A stretch of 64,000 bases of DNA from Salvia splendens. Lineage: Eukaryota > Streptophyta > Magnoliopsida > Lamiales > Lamiaceae. Under the pieces are notes generated by a model. The model was not told where the DNA came from. It was given only the letters and a program-made list of their open reading frames with translations, and did no database searches. A program made the position numbers and the translations under genes. Shown piece by piece: positions 23,215 to 35,189 of this stretch (position 1 is its first letter; each line of letters starts with the position of its first letter). Location: NCBI RefSeq assembly GCF_004379255.2, contig NC_056050.1:14253514-14317513 (forward strand), written 5' to 3'.

Positions 23215-23460
23215 ATACGCTTGGATTTTGCACTGTTTTAAAGTCATTATTTGGTCCGTTTTGAGCGTCAAAGTTGCATTACATATCTTTATTTGCATAT
23301 TTTATCTATTTTGGTATTTTTGACGTGTTTTGTAATAAATGCGCTAATTAGAGCCTAAAAGATTGCTAAAAGTCAAAATTGGAAATCTGGAGCTTTCTGG
23401 AGGGTCTCAATTTAGTGCTTTCTGGAGTTTCTTGTGATATAATTGAATCAGATTAATAAT
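23215..23460 (+). mobile_element. Truncated LTR of the TGATACGC family
   Basis: TGATACGCTTGGATTTTGC and the following about 200 bases match the starts of the copies at 17106 and 28263, including TTTTGGTATTTTTGACGTG. Similarity stops near 23400-23460. The right edge is approximate. Confidence 0.65.
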
Positions 23461-23752
23461 TAAGTAATAAACATGCAATTTTACAATTACATGAATGAAT
23501 TGTTTTGGCATGGTAATCAATCCTAGTCTAGGTATAGTTTGGACCAATATCTTGATAGTTAAACTAACTAATACTCCCTCCATTCTATAGTAGTGTAGTC
23601 ATTTTGTAATTTCGGTACGTTCCATAGTAGTGGAGTCATTTCCCTTTTTAGTAAAAGTCAACACATTTCTTCTCATTTATTTTACTCTCTCTTACTTTAT
23701 TTTCTCTTCACCTCTCTCCTTTTTCATTTCCTATTTTATCTTCTTTTACTTA

Positions 23753-24653
23753 GACCAACTCCAACCATACACCAAAACTCATTTTTGGTGTGAAAATCAT
23801 CTCCAACCATACATCTAACTCAAACCCATTTTTGGTGTTTTCTATGAATTTACATCAAATATGATGTTACTGCAAAATTTTTTGAGATATTGTAAATCGG
23901 TGCATTATTATTTAATTATGTGAATTAAAAACGAAAAAAATTATAATAACAAATGAAGATGTTCGATATCAAAAGTATTTGACTTGATAAGATGCAAAAA
24001 GAAATAAAATGCTCATCTGGACCAGGACTAGCTAGTTGATCAGTTGTGGTAACAAACACAAATTTGGAGTCTTGATTTTTTTTCAATTTTATATCCATAT
24101 CGTGGTATGTTTTTTTTGTAATTGTGATTGTAAAATATGTTTATCATAGCATGTGAACTATATATTAATTTTCAAATTAGTGTATCTTTTTAGTATAAAG
24201 TATATTTAATACCCATCTATCCCAAAGAAGATGGCACACTTGGGAGATGACACGAGATTTTAGGAGATGTTGTTTTGTGTGTTAAGTGGTAAGAGAAAAT
24301 ATAATTTTATATTTGATGTGAGAGGGAACTTTTTTCAAAAGAGGAAATATGACATCTTTTGTGGGATAAACTAAAAAGGAAAGTGTGACATCTACTATGG
24401 GACGGAGGGAGTACTATATAATAAGAAAATTTATTTTATTATTTAATTTATTTTACATTTTTGATATAATGTTGTGGAATTGATGTGTAATTTAAATAAC
24501 TACGTAGGTGTAATTGAAAAGGTATAAAAGTAGATGGATGTGGAATATTTTTTGGGTTTGAGTTTGGTGTAAATGATTGGAGTAGAATTACTTTTTGTGT
24601 TAACATATACCTAAAAATGAGTTTGAGTTTAGTGTAAATGGTTGGAGATAACC
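23753..24653. mobile_element. Middle MITE (Tourist/Harbinger-like), TSD TTA
   Basis: Ends are GACCAACTCCAACCAT and, inverted, GGTTATCTCCAACCAT. TTA lies immediately outside both (23750-23752 and 24654-24656). A second pair of CTCCAACCAT repeats lies inside each end. No coding capacity. Confidence 0.75.
24212..24411. mobile_element. Inner Stowaway-like MITE
   Basis: Left end CCCATCTATCCCAAAGAAGA and inverted right end TACTATGGGACGGAGGGAG, with TA outside both edges. 200 bp, no coding capacity. Confidence 0.72.
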
Positions 24654-24782
24654 TTAACTCACTTAACATATTTTTTCTTAATCTCCGTGCCGGAAAGAAA
24701 TGCATCTACTACTATGGAACGGAGGGAGTATAACTTACTGTCAACTAACATATGCATAGTCAATTACTTGCCTAATAAAGTA

Positions 24783-24987
24783 CTCCATCCGTCCCACCGA
24801 AGATGACCCACTTTCCTTTTTGGTTTGTCCTAACCAAGATGACTCATTAATAAAATTAGAAACACATTTATCTCAACTTTATTCCCCCTCTTTACTTTAT
24901 TCTCTCCATTCAACACACAAAATTAATTTGCATAAAATTTGGTGCCGCCCAAGGAAGGGGTCATCGTCTTCCTTAGGACGGAGGAAG
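24783..24987. mobile_element. Stowaway-like MITE
   Basis: CTCCATCCGTCCCACCGAAG at the left and inverted CTTAGGACGGAGGAAG at the right, with TA outside both edges. About 205 bp. Confidence 0.75.
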
Positions 24988-25143
24988 TAATAACTAAAGA
25001 GTGGAAGAGCCTAATTAAATTAAACCTATCTAGATATCATAAATAATCTAGAGTGTTTTATATTGGCAAGAGCTACTTGCATTGTATATATATATTCAGA
25101 AACATATGGTATATGTATTACAAGAAACAAAAACACAAGGATC

Positions 25144-25422
25144 ATGAAAATGGATTCTCGTTGGCTCCATGTTTGTGTTCTAGTACTTCTCATCCAGGTA
25201 GCCGCCCATGAGGCGACTCGGCCTCCGACTGACTTCTTTTCGTGGTATAGAATACACTATCCTAAAATTTCATACTTTCCACAACCTTATCAGTGGTTTG
25301 CCCATTCTCCTCACTCATCGCCTCCGTCTTTTGTAAATCCATTTCCTCCAACTCCAAATGCATATTGGTTCTACAAAAACCCTTTTGCTCCCAAAGCTCC
25401 ATCTCCTGTGCAAGCGCCATGA
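25144..25422 (+). CDS. Candidate small secreted proline/aromatic-rich protein (92 aa)
   Basis: Not recognised as a known family. The frame is open further upstream to 25063, but the ATG at 25144 (or 25150) gives a classic signal peptide: short basic start, hydrophobic core HVCVLVLLIQVAA, then a likely cleavage near AHEA. The mature part of about 65 residues is rich in Pro, Phe, Tyr and Trp (SYFPQPYQWF, NPFPPTPN, WFYKNPF) and ends KAPSPVQAP. It has no cysteines, so it is not a defensin type. It could be a cell-wall or signalling peptide precursor. It ends at TGA 25420-25422. An AATAAA-like signal lies at about 25538. It is intact and single-exon, flanked by MITEs. Expression is unproven, so this could also be chance. 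Confidence 0.55.
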   Translation: MKMDSRWLHVCVLVLLIQVAAHEATRPPTDFFSWYRIHYPKISYFPQPYQWFAHSPHSSPPSFVNPFPPTPNAYWFYKNPFAPKAPSPVQAP

Positions 25423-26411
25423 GGAACTACGTCTGTTATTGTCTGCTCTTCTTTATTAGGAATAACTTGGCGCAAGCGCGGCCATTTCTTTGCTTTGTTT
25501 GTTTTTTTTTGTGATTTCTGGTTTTGTTATGATTGCAATAAAATTTTAATGTCATAACCTTCATATATTTTAATTAATGTTGCAGTGATTGTTGGTATTA
25601 TTGTTTAATGTGCTTGGATTGTCTTAGAATTGACATATTTAGTGCATTAATATTCGAATAGAAATAAAATTGAGCTATACAGAGGCCGACTTCAATGAGA
25701 CAATTCAAATCAATTCTAATGTGAACTCATTAATATAAATGGTTAATTTTTTACAACTTTGAATATACTCAAATACTAATTTAAATATGATAATCAAATA
25801 ATTAGATATGCTATGATTTGCTAAGATATGGATAATTCGATTTAATTATGAAAGATATGCACAAGATATTGATTAAATCCATAAAATAATTCTATCTCCT
25901 AGGAATGATGAGATTTTTCAATGTTCTCCGTAAAAGGAGAGGGGGTCGAAAGTTTGGGTATAGAAAAATAGGGAAATTTTGATTTGGATAATAATCCTAA
26001 GGCAATTTATTAAATCCAAGAAAAATAAGTTTTCTCCAATAATATAAGAGGGTCGAAAATAATAAGGAGAAATAGGCTAGAAAATTATGCAGGGACTCAC
26101 ATGATTAAACACACTCATTTTTATTTTCACTAAAAAATATTTAATCTACGTAATACAATTGCACATAAATAAAATAAATCACATAAAAACAAACTTTCTC
26201 AAACATACAATCACGATAATATTTTAAAAATTCAAGCAATTTAAGATGCAAAAGTTCGAGGCACTACATTAATAGCTACTCCCGATCTCATATTCCACTA
26301 TTTCTTAAAACCTATGCCAAACTCACATTGGACTTCTAATGGCGGACGAAGGGAGTATTATTTATGTCCAAGGACTATCCATGAAATTAAAGTTAACTAG
26401 GAATAAAAAAT
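25423..26411. other. AT-rich intergenic DNA
   Basis: Downstream region of the small secreted protein, then decayed sequence. A MITE-like fragment at about 26278-26358 (CTCCCGATCTCATATTCC and inverted GGACGAAGGGAG) is the only repeat recognised. Confidence 0.4.
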
Positions 26412-26415
26412 GTTA

Positions 26416-26656
26416 TTCCCTCTGTCCGCAAATAAGAGTCTCATTTTTTCATTTTGGTACGCCCGCGAATAAAAGTTCTGGTTCATAATTACTATAAATG
26501 GTAAAGAGGTCACACATTCCACTCACATATCATTTAAAACTAATATACACAAGTGAGACTCATATGTTTCACTAACTTTCTCCTGCCCATTTTTCTTAAC
26601 ATTTCTTAAAACCCGCGCCGGACTGAAATGAGACTCCTATTCGCGGACGGAGGGAG
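26416..26656. mobile_element. Stowaway-like MITE
   Basis: Left TTCCCTCTGTCCGCAAATAAG and inverted right CTATTCGCGGACGGAGGGAG with TA-type flanks. About 240 bp. Confidence 0.75.
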
Positions 26657-26695
26657 TAAATTGCAATTGTTGATAGACCTAAAATGTAGTTCAAA

Positions 26696-26740
26696 TTATT
26701 AAAAATAATAAAAATAATAATAACAATAATAATAATAATA
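26696..26740. repeat. AAT-type microsatellite
   Basis: An interrupted run of AATAATAAA / AATAATAAC units. Confidence 0.7.
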
Positions 26741-26849
26741 CCTATTCGATTTGATTGTTAATATATTTACATATTAAAAGAGTATACTACATCCGTCCCA
26801 GCTCAAGTGATTGACTGGTTTTCGGTACGTATTTTGTAAAACTGATATT

Positions 26850-27117
26850 CCCTCAGTCCCGGCATAAGTGAGACATTTCTATTTTGGCATAGAAATTTAG
26901 GTAGTGGTATTTAGTGAATCAAATTATTAATAGTAAAGTAAGAGAGATAGTAAATTAAGAAAGAGAAAGAGAGAAAAAAGTAAGAGAGATGATAAAGTAG
27001 AAGTGATAAGAGGATAAAGTAGGAGAGAAAAGTGAGTTGATTGTTTCCAAAAAGGAAACCTCCCACTTAGGTTGGGACGTACCAAAAAGGAATCGTCTCA
27101 CTTAGGCAGGGATGGAG
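26850..27117. mobile_element. Stowaway-like MITE inserted in older MITE-like DNA
   Basis: Left TTCCCTCAGTCCCGGCATAAG and inverted right CTCACTTAGGCAGGGATGGAG. Another MITE-like start (CTACATCCGTCCCAGCTC) lies just to the left at about 26790 without a clear partner. Confidence 0.6.
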
Positions 27118-27184
27118 AGAAAGTAAAGTAAGAGAGTTACTAATTTACAAGAAGTCATCTTCTATAGTATTATCTCTCTATATA

Positions 27185-27408
27185 CTCCACCTGTCTCACA
27201 AGAATATGCACTATTTCCTTTTTATCCAGTCCCACAAGAATATGCACTTTCTAATTTTGAAAACTCTTTTCTCTCTAATACGGTGGGACTCATTCTTCAC
27301 TAATAATATTTTATTTACTTTTTCTCTCTACCTCTCTCTTACTTTACCAATTTTGCATTAAAACTCGTGTCAAATCCCAAAGTGCATATTCTTTTGGAAA
27401 AGAGGAAG
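27185..27408. mobile_element. Stowaway-like MITE
   Basis: Left CTCCACCTGTCTCACAAGAA and inverted right TTCTTTTGGAAAAGAGGAAG, TA outside both edges. Same subfamily as 27562-27818 (shared AAGAATATGCAC). Confidence 0.72.
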
Positions 27409-27561
27409 TATTATCATTTTCTCAAAACAATGGGCAAAAAGAAATGGAGTACTTTACATGAAGTTGGACAGATGGAGTATTATTTATTACACATAAAATT
27501 ACAAAAAAAACTAAATGGAGTACATTAAATATCATAATAAACAAAATAAAATTAAATTATA

Positions 27562-27818
27562 CTCCCTTCGTCCCATAAGAATATGCACTATTTCCTTTTA
27601 AGTCCGTCCCACAAGAATATGCACTATTTCCTTTTTAGTCTATCCCACAAAAATATGCACTTTCTAATTTTGGAAACTCTTTTCTCTCTAATGAGGTGAA
27701 ACTCATTCTCCACTAACAATACTTTAATTACTTTTTCTCTCTACCTCTCTTACTTTACCAATTTTATATTATAACACATACCAGATCTAAAGTGCATATT
27801 CTTTTGGGACGAGGGGAG
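27562..27818. mobile_element. Stowaway-like MITE with internal tandem duplication
   Basis: Left CTCCCTTCGTCCCATAAGAA and inverted right TTCTTTTGGGACGAGGGGAG, TA outside both edges. Near its left end the unit GTCCCACAAGAATATGCAC plus TATTTCCTTTT is tandemly repeated. Confidence 0.75.
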
Positions 27819-27826
27819 TAAACTAT

Positions 27827-30603
27827 TGAGGTTTGCACAACGGAAATTGCAAGTTAAATAAATTCACATATTATAATATATTTAGGTGATTATGTGGATC
27901 GATTCAATTTTATGCTACAACACATATAAACATGCTATTGCGCAAATAATCACATAATTTAATATTAAATTATGATATTGAATCTTACAAATGTGATTCT
28001 CCAAAGAATTGAAGTGACTTGCAACTTCTGCAAGTGTAGATCTTGAAGCTTTATTGCAAAACCAAAGATCTTCTAGCCTATAACCCAACTCTAGATCTAA
28101 CTTCCTTGTGGGAGGAATCTATTAGAAATTATAAGGATCTTGAAGGACAAGACAAGAGAAACCAATTGTACACACTTGCAATTTTTGAAAACTCCTATTA
28201 GTGAGGAGATCGAAATGTTGCTAGTTTGGAGGCTAGGTTTAGGGTTTTGTGTAGTGTAATATTAATACGCTCGGATTTTGCACTATTTTTATGCCATAAT
28301 TTGGTCCGTTTTGATTGTCAAAGTTGCATTACATGTCCACTATTTGTATATTTTATCCATTTTGGTATTTTGACGTGTTTTGAGATAAATGTGGAAAATA
28401 GAGCTGAAAAAGGGCATAAAAAGGTCAAAATTTGGAAGCTGAAGCGCAACCCAGCAGTCGCTGAAAGCCGTCCAGAGAGCTCAGAAACTTTCCCAGCGGC
28501 CCGCTGGGTCTATTCGCGCGCAACAATCCCTGTTCAAACCATTTTTTCCATCGCTTCTGAGGTCCGATTAGGGCGTGCTATATACCATTCTCTTAGTCTT
28601 TAAAATAGCTTTGTGTTGGTACCTTGATCAACTCCATCAGAGTTCTTCGGAGAAAGTTATGTTCATTCTACGAAAGTCGCACATTGCTGTCAAAGTACTG
28701 AATTTAAGCGGAAATTTAAGGAAGGAAAGAAACTATTACCTTGTGAAGCCAAATATTTTCCTTAACATATGGAGCACAAAATTTCCAACTTGTAGGACAC
28801 TTTTTACCATGTTTAAATATTTTCAAGCCTATATATACCGCATAACCTAATTCAGAATATTTACCAATTCATAGCCCCCTTTTGGGGAGCCTCCAAGGGT
28901 CCTCCCTTTCTACTCTATATTTTAATTCTTTCATCATTCTTGTAGATTGAAGCAAGGCAAGAGGAGCATGAAGACTTCAAGATTCAACCTTGGGTTTTGT
29001 TTGTTTATTTCATGTCTCGTACTTTAATTATTGTTTTAGTTCATATGTCTTTGGATTGCCAAACAATAGAATTTTGAGGTTTGATAGTAATTAAATTTTA
29101 TGTAGTGCTTTTTATATTTGATGTTTAGAACTTGTTGCATTTGATTATTCCTCAGCTTTTGTTCGACTAATTGGTTGTTCGACTAATTGGTTCTTATGCG
29201 TTTATACAATAATGTGACACGAGTATTGATGCATGATAGGGAGAAATCATGGTAAAACTTGAGTTCGGATGAATATAGAACTAATTAGAATAACTAAAGA
29301 GTTAGTGAAATCATTATCCTTAACATTCCTCTATTTGCCTGATTCTATCTTATTTGTTTTTATGTTTTGTTTCTTTTACTTTATCTATTTTTGTTTAGTT
29401 TCATAATTTAAAACCCAAAATTATGTTTCTCTAGATGTATGACGCTTAGTATATGATAGTCAGTTGCAATTATATTTCATGTGTTAGATATCCTGGTACT
29501 GACCTTTAGCTATACTATTTCTGCCTTGTATACTTGCAAGTAATTGTAGTGCTAAAATATAGTGCATCAAATATGACACACCTCCTTCATTCCTATTTAT
29601 AGGGTTTGTGATGGGCTAGGTTAGGGATCTATGGGGCTTGGATTGGGCGTCCCCTTTTGGACCTTCTTACTAATTAAATTATAACCCATAATTTAATATA
29701 AGGCCAATGGAATATTTCTTGTGCCACTATAGAATAAATACTGACCGCCCATCCAATCTGTGATTACAAGTAATCCGAGTTAACCTCTTTAATATACTAT
29801 TTCCCATGTTTAAGACTTTCTATATACATTAATTAATTTGTAGTCTGCTATGCACTTTAAATTAATTAATATATTTTTATTTCCAAGAGTTTGTCTAGTA
29901 CGATATGTATATATTAAATAATATACTTTGCTTTACTATTATTCTTGGATCAAATTCAAACCGGCCGGGTTTCTGAATAATAGAACTTTTCTCGAACACC
30001 TCTTGGGGATATAGTCAAACCGCGAAAGCACACAATTCAATGTAATAATAAAACTGACACCCTACTAGTTATTAATTACTACTACCTAAGATATCAGGAA
30101 TATTGGGTTGCGAAAAACTCGCACCTACGGATAAGTCAAAGCAGCGTATGATTAATAATATATGTCCTATATTATTACAATGATTAAGAAATATTAAATT
30201 TCCAAGACATCGTCTTTTAGTAGATTTCAATAAACATGTCTATACTTTAGATCCTTTCGATGCTATATCACACCAGTGTCTCTCGTCATTCTCAAGGTAA
30301 GATGACTTTCGGATGGACACAACAACCTTTAACGATATGTAGCCAAAGCTTGTGAAAAAGTTTTACTTCTACAAGGTTCCGACTGAGTCACCTATTGTGA
30401 TGACAATGTAGAAGACTTAGACTGATTTTATTTCCCGGCGTTTTAATTGAATATAATTAAAACGGTCAATGCCCATTAAAGTAAAATACACAGCACAAAG
30501 AAAAAATTTATTATTCTCATAAAATGAGAGTTTACAATATACAAGCAATTTATCAAATTTATAATAAACTCGAAAAATATTTTTTAGTATATATGTTCCG
30601 ACA
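27827..30603 (-). mobile_element. Copia-type LTR, probably solo, split by a Gypsy solo LTR
   Basis: Read on the minus strand this shows the same order of blocks as the Copia LTRs at 47702 and 55003: a GGTGTG(A/G)TATAGCA block, GACGA(T/G)GTCTTG, CTTTGACTTA with GGTGCG, a TTCGCAACCCAAT block, ATAGCAGAC, and an end with TTCCGTTG. The minus-strand start is near TGTCGGAACATATATAC (30603). The copy is diverged from those two. Target duplication is not clear. No coding region of this element is in the window. Confidence 0.75.
28263..29569 (+). mobile_element. Solo Gypsy LTR (TGATACGC family), TSD AATAT
   Basis: It starts TAATACGCTCGGATTTTGC (the initial TG has become TA) and ends TATAGTGCATCA. AATAT lies immediately outside both edges (28258-28262 and 29570-29574). 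It is 1307 bp, with no internal region. It sits inside the Copia-type LTR of 27827-30603. Confidence 0.88.
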
Positions 30604-31350
30604 TAAACAAGAGATTAAATTACAAACAAGGTAATTGTATCCTTTCCAAAAATTGACACGTAGTCAAACTTTAGTAAAAATTTACTCCCTCCGTCACACT
30701 AAAGATGACACACTTTTCATTTTAGTTTATCTCTATCAAGATGATTTATTGCTAAAAATAGAATAACCTTTATCAGATGACCCATTGCTAAAAATAGAAT
30801 AACCTTTATCTCTATTTTATTCCCTCTACAAAATAAATGTATATAAAATTTCATGCCGTCCAAGAAAGAAGTCATCTTCTTTGGGATGGAGAGAGTAAAA
30901 TATAAATACAAGGTTTGATAGCTTCAATTTTGTGACCAAGATAGAGAGAAGGACAGATAAGACCTCCCAACCAATTGATACACATGGAATCTTATTACTC
31001 ATTTCATTTTTTTAAATTTATCATGTATTTTCATTATCATTTTTGCTAGTCTCATAAAATTTAGGATATATTTTTATTTTTATTATTTTTAGCAGTGAAT
31101 CTCACATTCTACTAATTAATTCTCACTTAAATTTTATTAAAAAATTTAATATTTAAAAATAAACCTATATTACACTAATTTTTTTAACATATTTTCATTA
31201 TATTTCTTAAAATTTGTGTTCAATTAAAATATGACAAAATTTAAAGTTACATTTCTTAAAATTTGTGTTTAATTAAAATATGACAAAATTTAAAGAGTAG
31301 TAGAACGTGGTGGGAATATAAAATTATCATTCTAGGCTTTAGTAAACGAA
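30604..31350. other. AT-rich intergenic DNA upstream of the glutaredoxin
   Basis: Contains the MITE at 30685-30895 and a near-tandem AAATTTGTGTT(C/T)AATTAAAATATGACAAAATTTAAAG duplication near 31207-31293. No gene found. Confidence 0.45.
30685..30895. mobile_element. Stowaway-like MITE
   Basis: Left CTCCCTCCGTCACACTAAAG and inverted right CTTTGGGATGGAGAGAG with TA outside both edges. A GATGA(T/C)...TTGCTAAAAATAGAATAACC unit is tandemly repeated inside. Confidence 0.72.
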
Positions 31351-31397
31351 AAAGAAAATAGAAAATAGAAAATAGAAAATAGAAAATAGAAAATATC
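31351..31397. repeat. Heptanucleotide microsatellite (TAGAAAA)n
   Basis: Six or so tandem copies of a 7-bp TAGAAAA unit, about 150 bp before the glutaredoxin ATG. Confidence 0.85.
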
Positions 31398-31546
31398 AAA
31401 CAGGGAATTTAATGCTCCGTTTGCTTAGATGTGAAGCTGAGAGATTTGACATCTGTGTTTTTGGACGCTAAGCAATTTCCAACATCCCCACCTGTTAGGC
31501 TATTATCTTGATTTTGCAGAAATATACTATAAAGCACGAGCTGAAA

Positions 31547-32891
<1,345 letters not shown>

Positions 32892-33591
32892 ACTTCCATT
32901 AATGGTTGGAAATGATCTTTACTTTGCTCCACAAATAAATAAATTAAATCAACTGTTGTGCATTGCACTTTGTCCTAATCGATTTGCTAGATTTGTTCGT
33001 CATCACCCTTTCTTGTTCTATTCAGCATATGTTGTAAGTATATTTTATGGCTATGTGATTATGCTATCTCTACAATTTCGTTTGCACCTTTTTTTCGCTT
33101 ACTGCTTCTCAACATTTTATTTTCAAAAATATAAAAAAATCCTTTTAAGTTAGTTTAAAAACCTCCTTTCTAAGATACTGTGTTTTTTTAATGAAAGTCT
33201 GATTTATATATGTCAAAACCGTTGTTAGAAAAAGTCTCTTCTTTTACGTTTTATCTCTTCTAAGAAAGGTAAATGAAAGGTGCATATATCTATTTACCTT
33301 CTCACTTCTCAAAAAGTGAAATATACCCTTTTAAAAAAATAACACATTCTAAAGGAAAAAAGTATATTGAAAGACAAATGATTTTTTAAAAATAAAATAA
33401 TAGTATAAATGCATTAAAAAACATAAAATGTAATACCTTTTCAAATACCTTTCTCCTTGGAGAATGATTTTTCATGAAAAGAAATACAAATATGGTTGTT
33501 ATAAGATTTTACCTCTTCGTTGATTGAGAGATAAAGATACATCTTCAAAATAGGAAAGTGTATAATGCTTTCTGGAATACCTATCCTATTA
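32892..33591. other. Glutaredoxin 3' region and AT-rich DNA
   Basis: Should hold the 3' UTR. A 97-codon frame overlapping exon 4 and running on from 32860 is not convincing. No repeat or gene recognised further on. Confidence 0.4.
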
Positions 33592-35189
33592 GAGCATTAG
33601 CAAAGGGGCGCCCTAAGGCGCGCCCTATGCACCGCCACGTCATCATTTTTATCCTCCTACCCTCCCACCTGCAGTGGGGCGCCCTAAGGGACGCCCTATA
33701 TGTTTTACTATTATTTAGTTAATTAATTTAAATATTTTCAAATATATAATGCAAACTAATTAAAAACACAACAAGTAGCTAAAAACCGGCGAAGACTGCA
33801 TTGATTAACAAAAGTTACACGATTCAAGTTGGCTAATCTACGCAATTCCCAACTCCCGGCACAGCTCATCGATCAACCCCTGGAGGTATTCGGCTTTGGC
33901 GGGGTCCGTACACTTCTCGAGGGCCTTGTGCGTCTGCAACAACATCCGCGCCATCGAGGCTCTTGCCAACCCCACATACGCGGCGGCCGTCGGCCTCGGG
34001 GTTGGGACCGGGAGCGGCGATGGGGTGGCGGCGGTCAAGGATGATGTCGCCGTCGCCTTCCCCTTGTTCTTCACAGCCTTGACGCCTATGGGACGCCGGG
34101 AGGACATCGGTGTACCGGAACTCTCCTCCTCAGTGTACGTCCGGTTGAGGTCCACCAGACGAGTTCCACTTTCGCTGCTCGTGTAACCACCAGCGGCGGT
34201 GGTCTTCGTCCTCTTTGTCGCACCGGTGTGCAGAATCCCGCCTTGGAACTTCTGCTTGTCCCTCAAGAGCGCCCAGATGCCCAAATGCTTGAAGTCGCCG
34301 TACAAGGACTGGTACGACAACAACGTTCTATCGCGCACGTCGCTCCCCTGCTCCCTCGCGCACTTCTTGTACTCCGACGCGAACAGGTTGACTTACTTCT
34401 TCACCTAATCCCAGTGCTTGCGGAGCTGCTCCCGTTGGCGCTTGTAGGCGCTCGGCGGCTTCGCCTCATTGTAGCGCTTGGCGATGCGCTCCCAGTACGC
34501 GAGCTGCTTCTGGTTGTTGGCAAATATCGGGTCCTCCAATATATCCACCCAACACCTCGCCAAGACGAGGGTTTCATCCGGCTGGTAGTTCGTACGGCCG
34601 GGGGCGTACTCTTCATTCATTGCCGGAGGTGGCAACTTGTTCGCGCGGTGCCGGATCCGCTTCTTTTTTGCGGGGGTGGCGACGGCGGCGCGGAGGGAGG
34701 GGGCGGCGGGTCGGTTTGGAGACGGCTCCATGTCAGACAAACCATACGAATTCGTACTGAATTCGGGATCGTACTGCATGTTGGCGTCGAACGGCCGATA
34801 TTCGTCGGGTTCTGTACCCGCCCAACGCGCATCACCACTAAACATCAGACTATTGGGATTTGAATCCATTTCGTAGTAAATGTGAGCTTCGAGAGTGGAA
34901 TCGTGAAATGAAATGTTACAAATGAAGCCGGGGTAGGGGGTATTTATATAATTTTTTTGAATTTAGCATTTAAAAAAAAATAAAAAACACGTGCCATCGT
35001 CCGCGGAGCCCACAATGGTGCCCGATGGCGCGGACGATAGGTCATCGTCCGCATTTCTTCCGCGCCCGAAGCTTAGGGCGTGGGCGTAGGGCGTGCCATC
35101 GGGCGGGCACCCACAATGGAGCCATCGGGCGCGCCTGAGGACGATGGCACGCATCGGGCGTGCCATCGAGCGCCCCGTTGTGGGTGTTC
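33592..35189 (-). mobile_element. PIF/Harbinger-like element, accessory-ORF only, TSD TTA
   Basis: Terminal inverted repeats GAGCATTAGCAAAGGGGCG and, from the other end, GAACACCCACAACGGGGCG. TTA lies outside both edges (33589-33591 and 35190-35192), the classic Harbinger target. GC-rich subterminal palindromes (GGCGCCC, CGCGGACGATGG and similar) flank one minus-strand gene. No transposase is present. 1.6 kb. Confidence 0.87.
33838..34869 (-). pseudogene. Harbinger ORF1 (Myb/trihelix-like protein) with two stops
   Basis: A 343-codon frame resembles the Myb/SANT-type accessory protein of PIF/Harbinger elements, often mis-annotated in plants as glutathione S-transferase T3-like. The helical DNA-binding part holds the NYQPDETLVLARCWVDILED and AYWERIAKRYNEAKPPS blocks. 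A second part has the LSYQSLYGDFKHLGIWALLRD block, and then a low-complexity linker leads to a C-terminal helix. The first stop is TAG at 34405-34407 after KHWD. A TAA follows four codons later. Beyond it the same frame is open to 33838. The protein normally helps the transposase bind the termini. Confidence 0.82.

Larger units (their letters stand above)
23574..24728. mobile_element. Outer Stowaway-like MITE holding two nested MITEs
   Basis: Left end CTCCCTCCATTCTATAG and inverted right end ATGGAACGGAGGGAG, with TA outside both edges (23572-23573 and 24729-24730). The inside is split by the element at 23753-24653, which in turn contains 24212-24411. Without the insert the element would be about 250 bp, normal for the family. 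Confidence 0.8.

Noticed and set aside
26278..27818. CRISPR-like or satellite array
   Set aside because: The repeated ends are inverted pairs of separate MITEs, not evenly spaced direct repeats, and the genome is a plant's.
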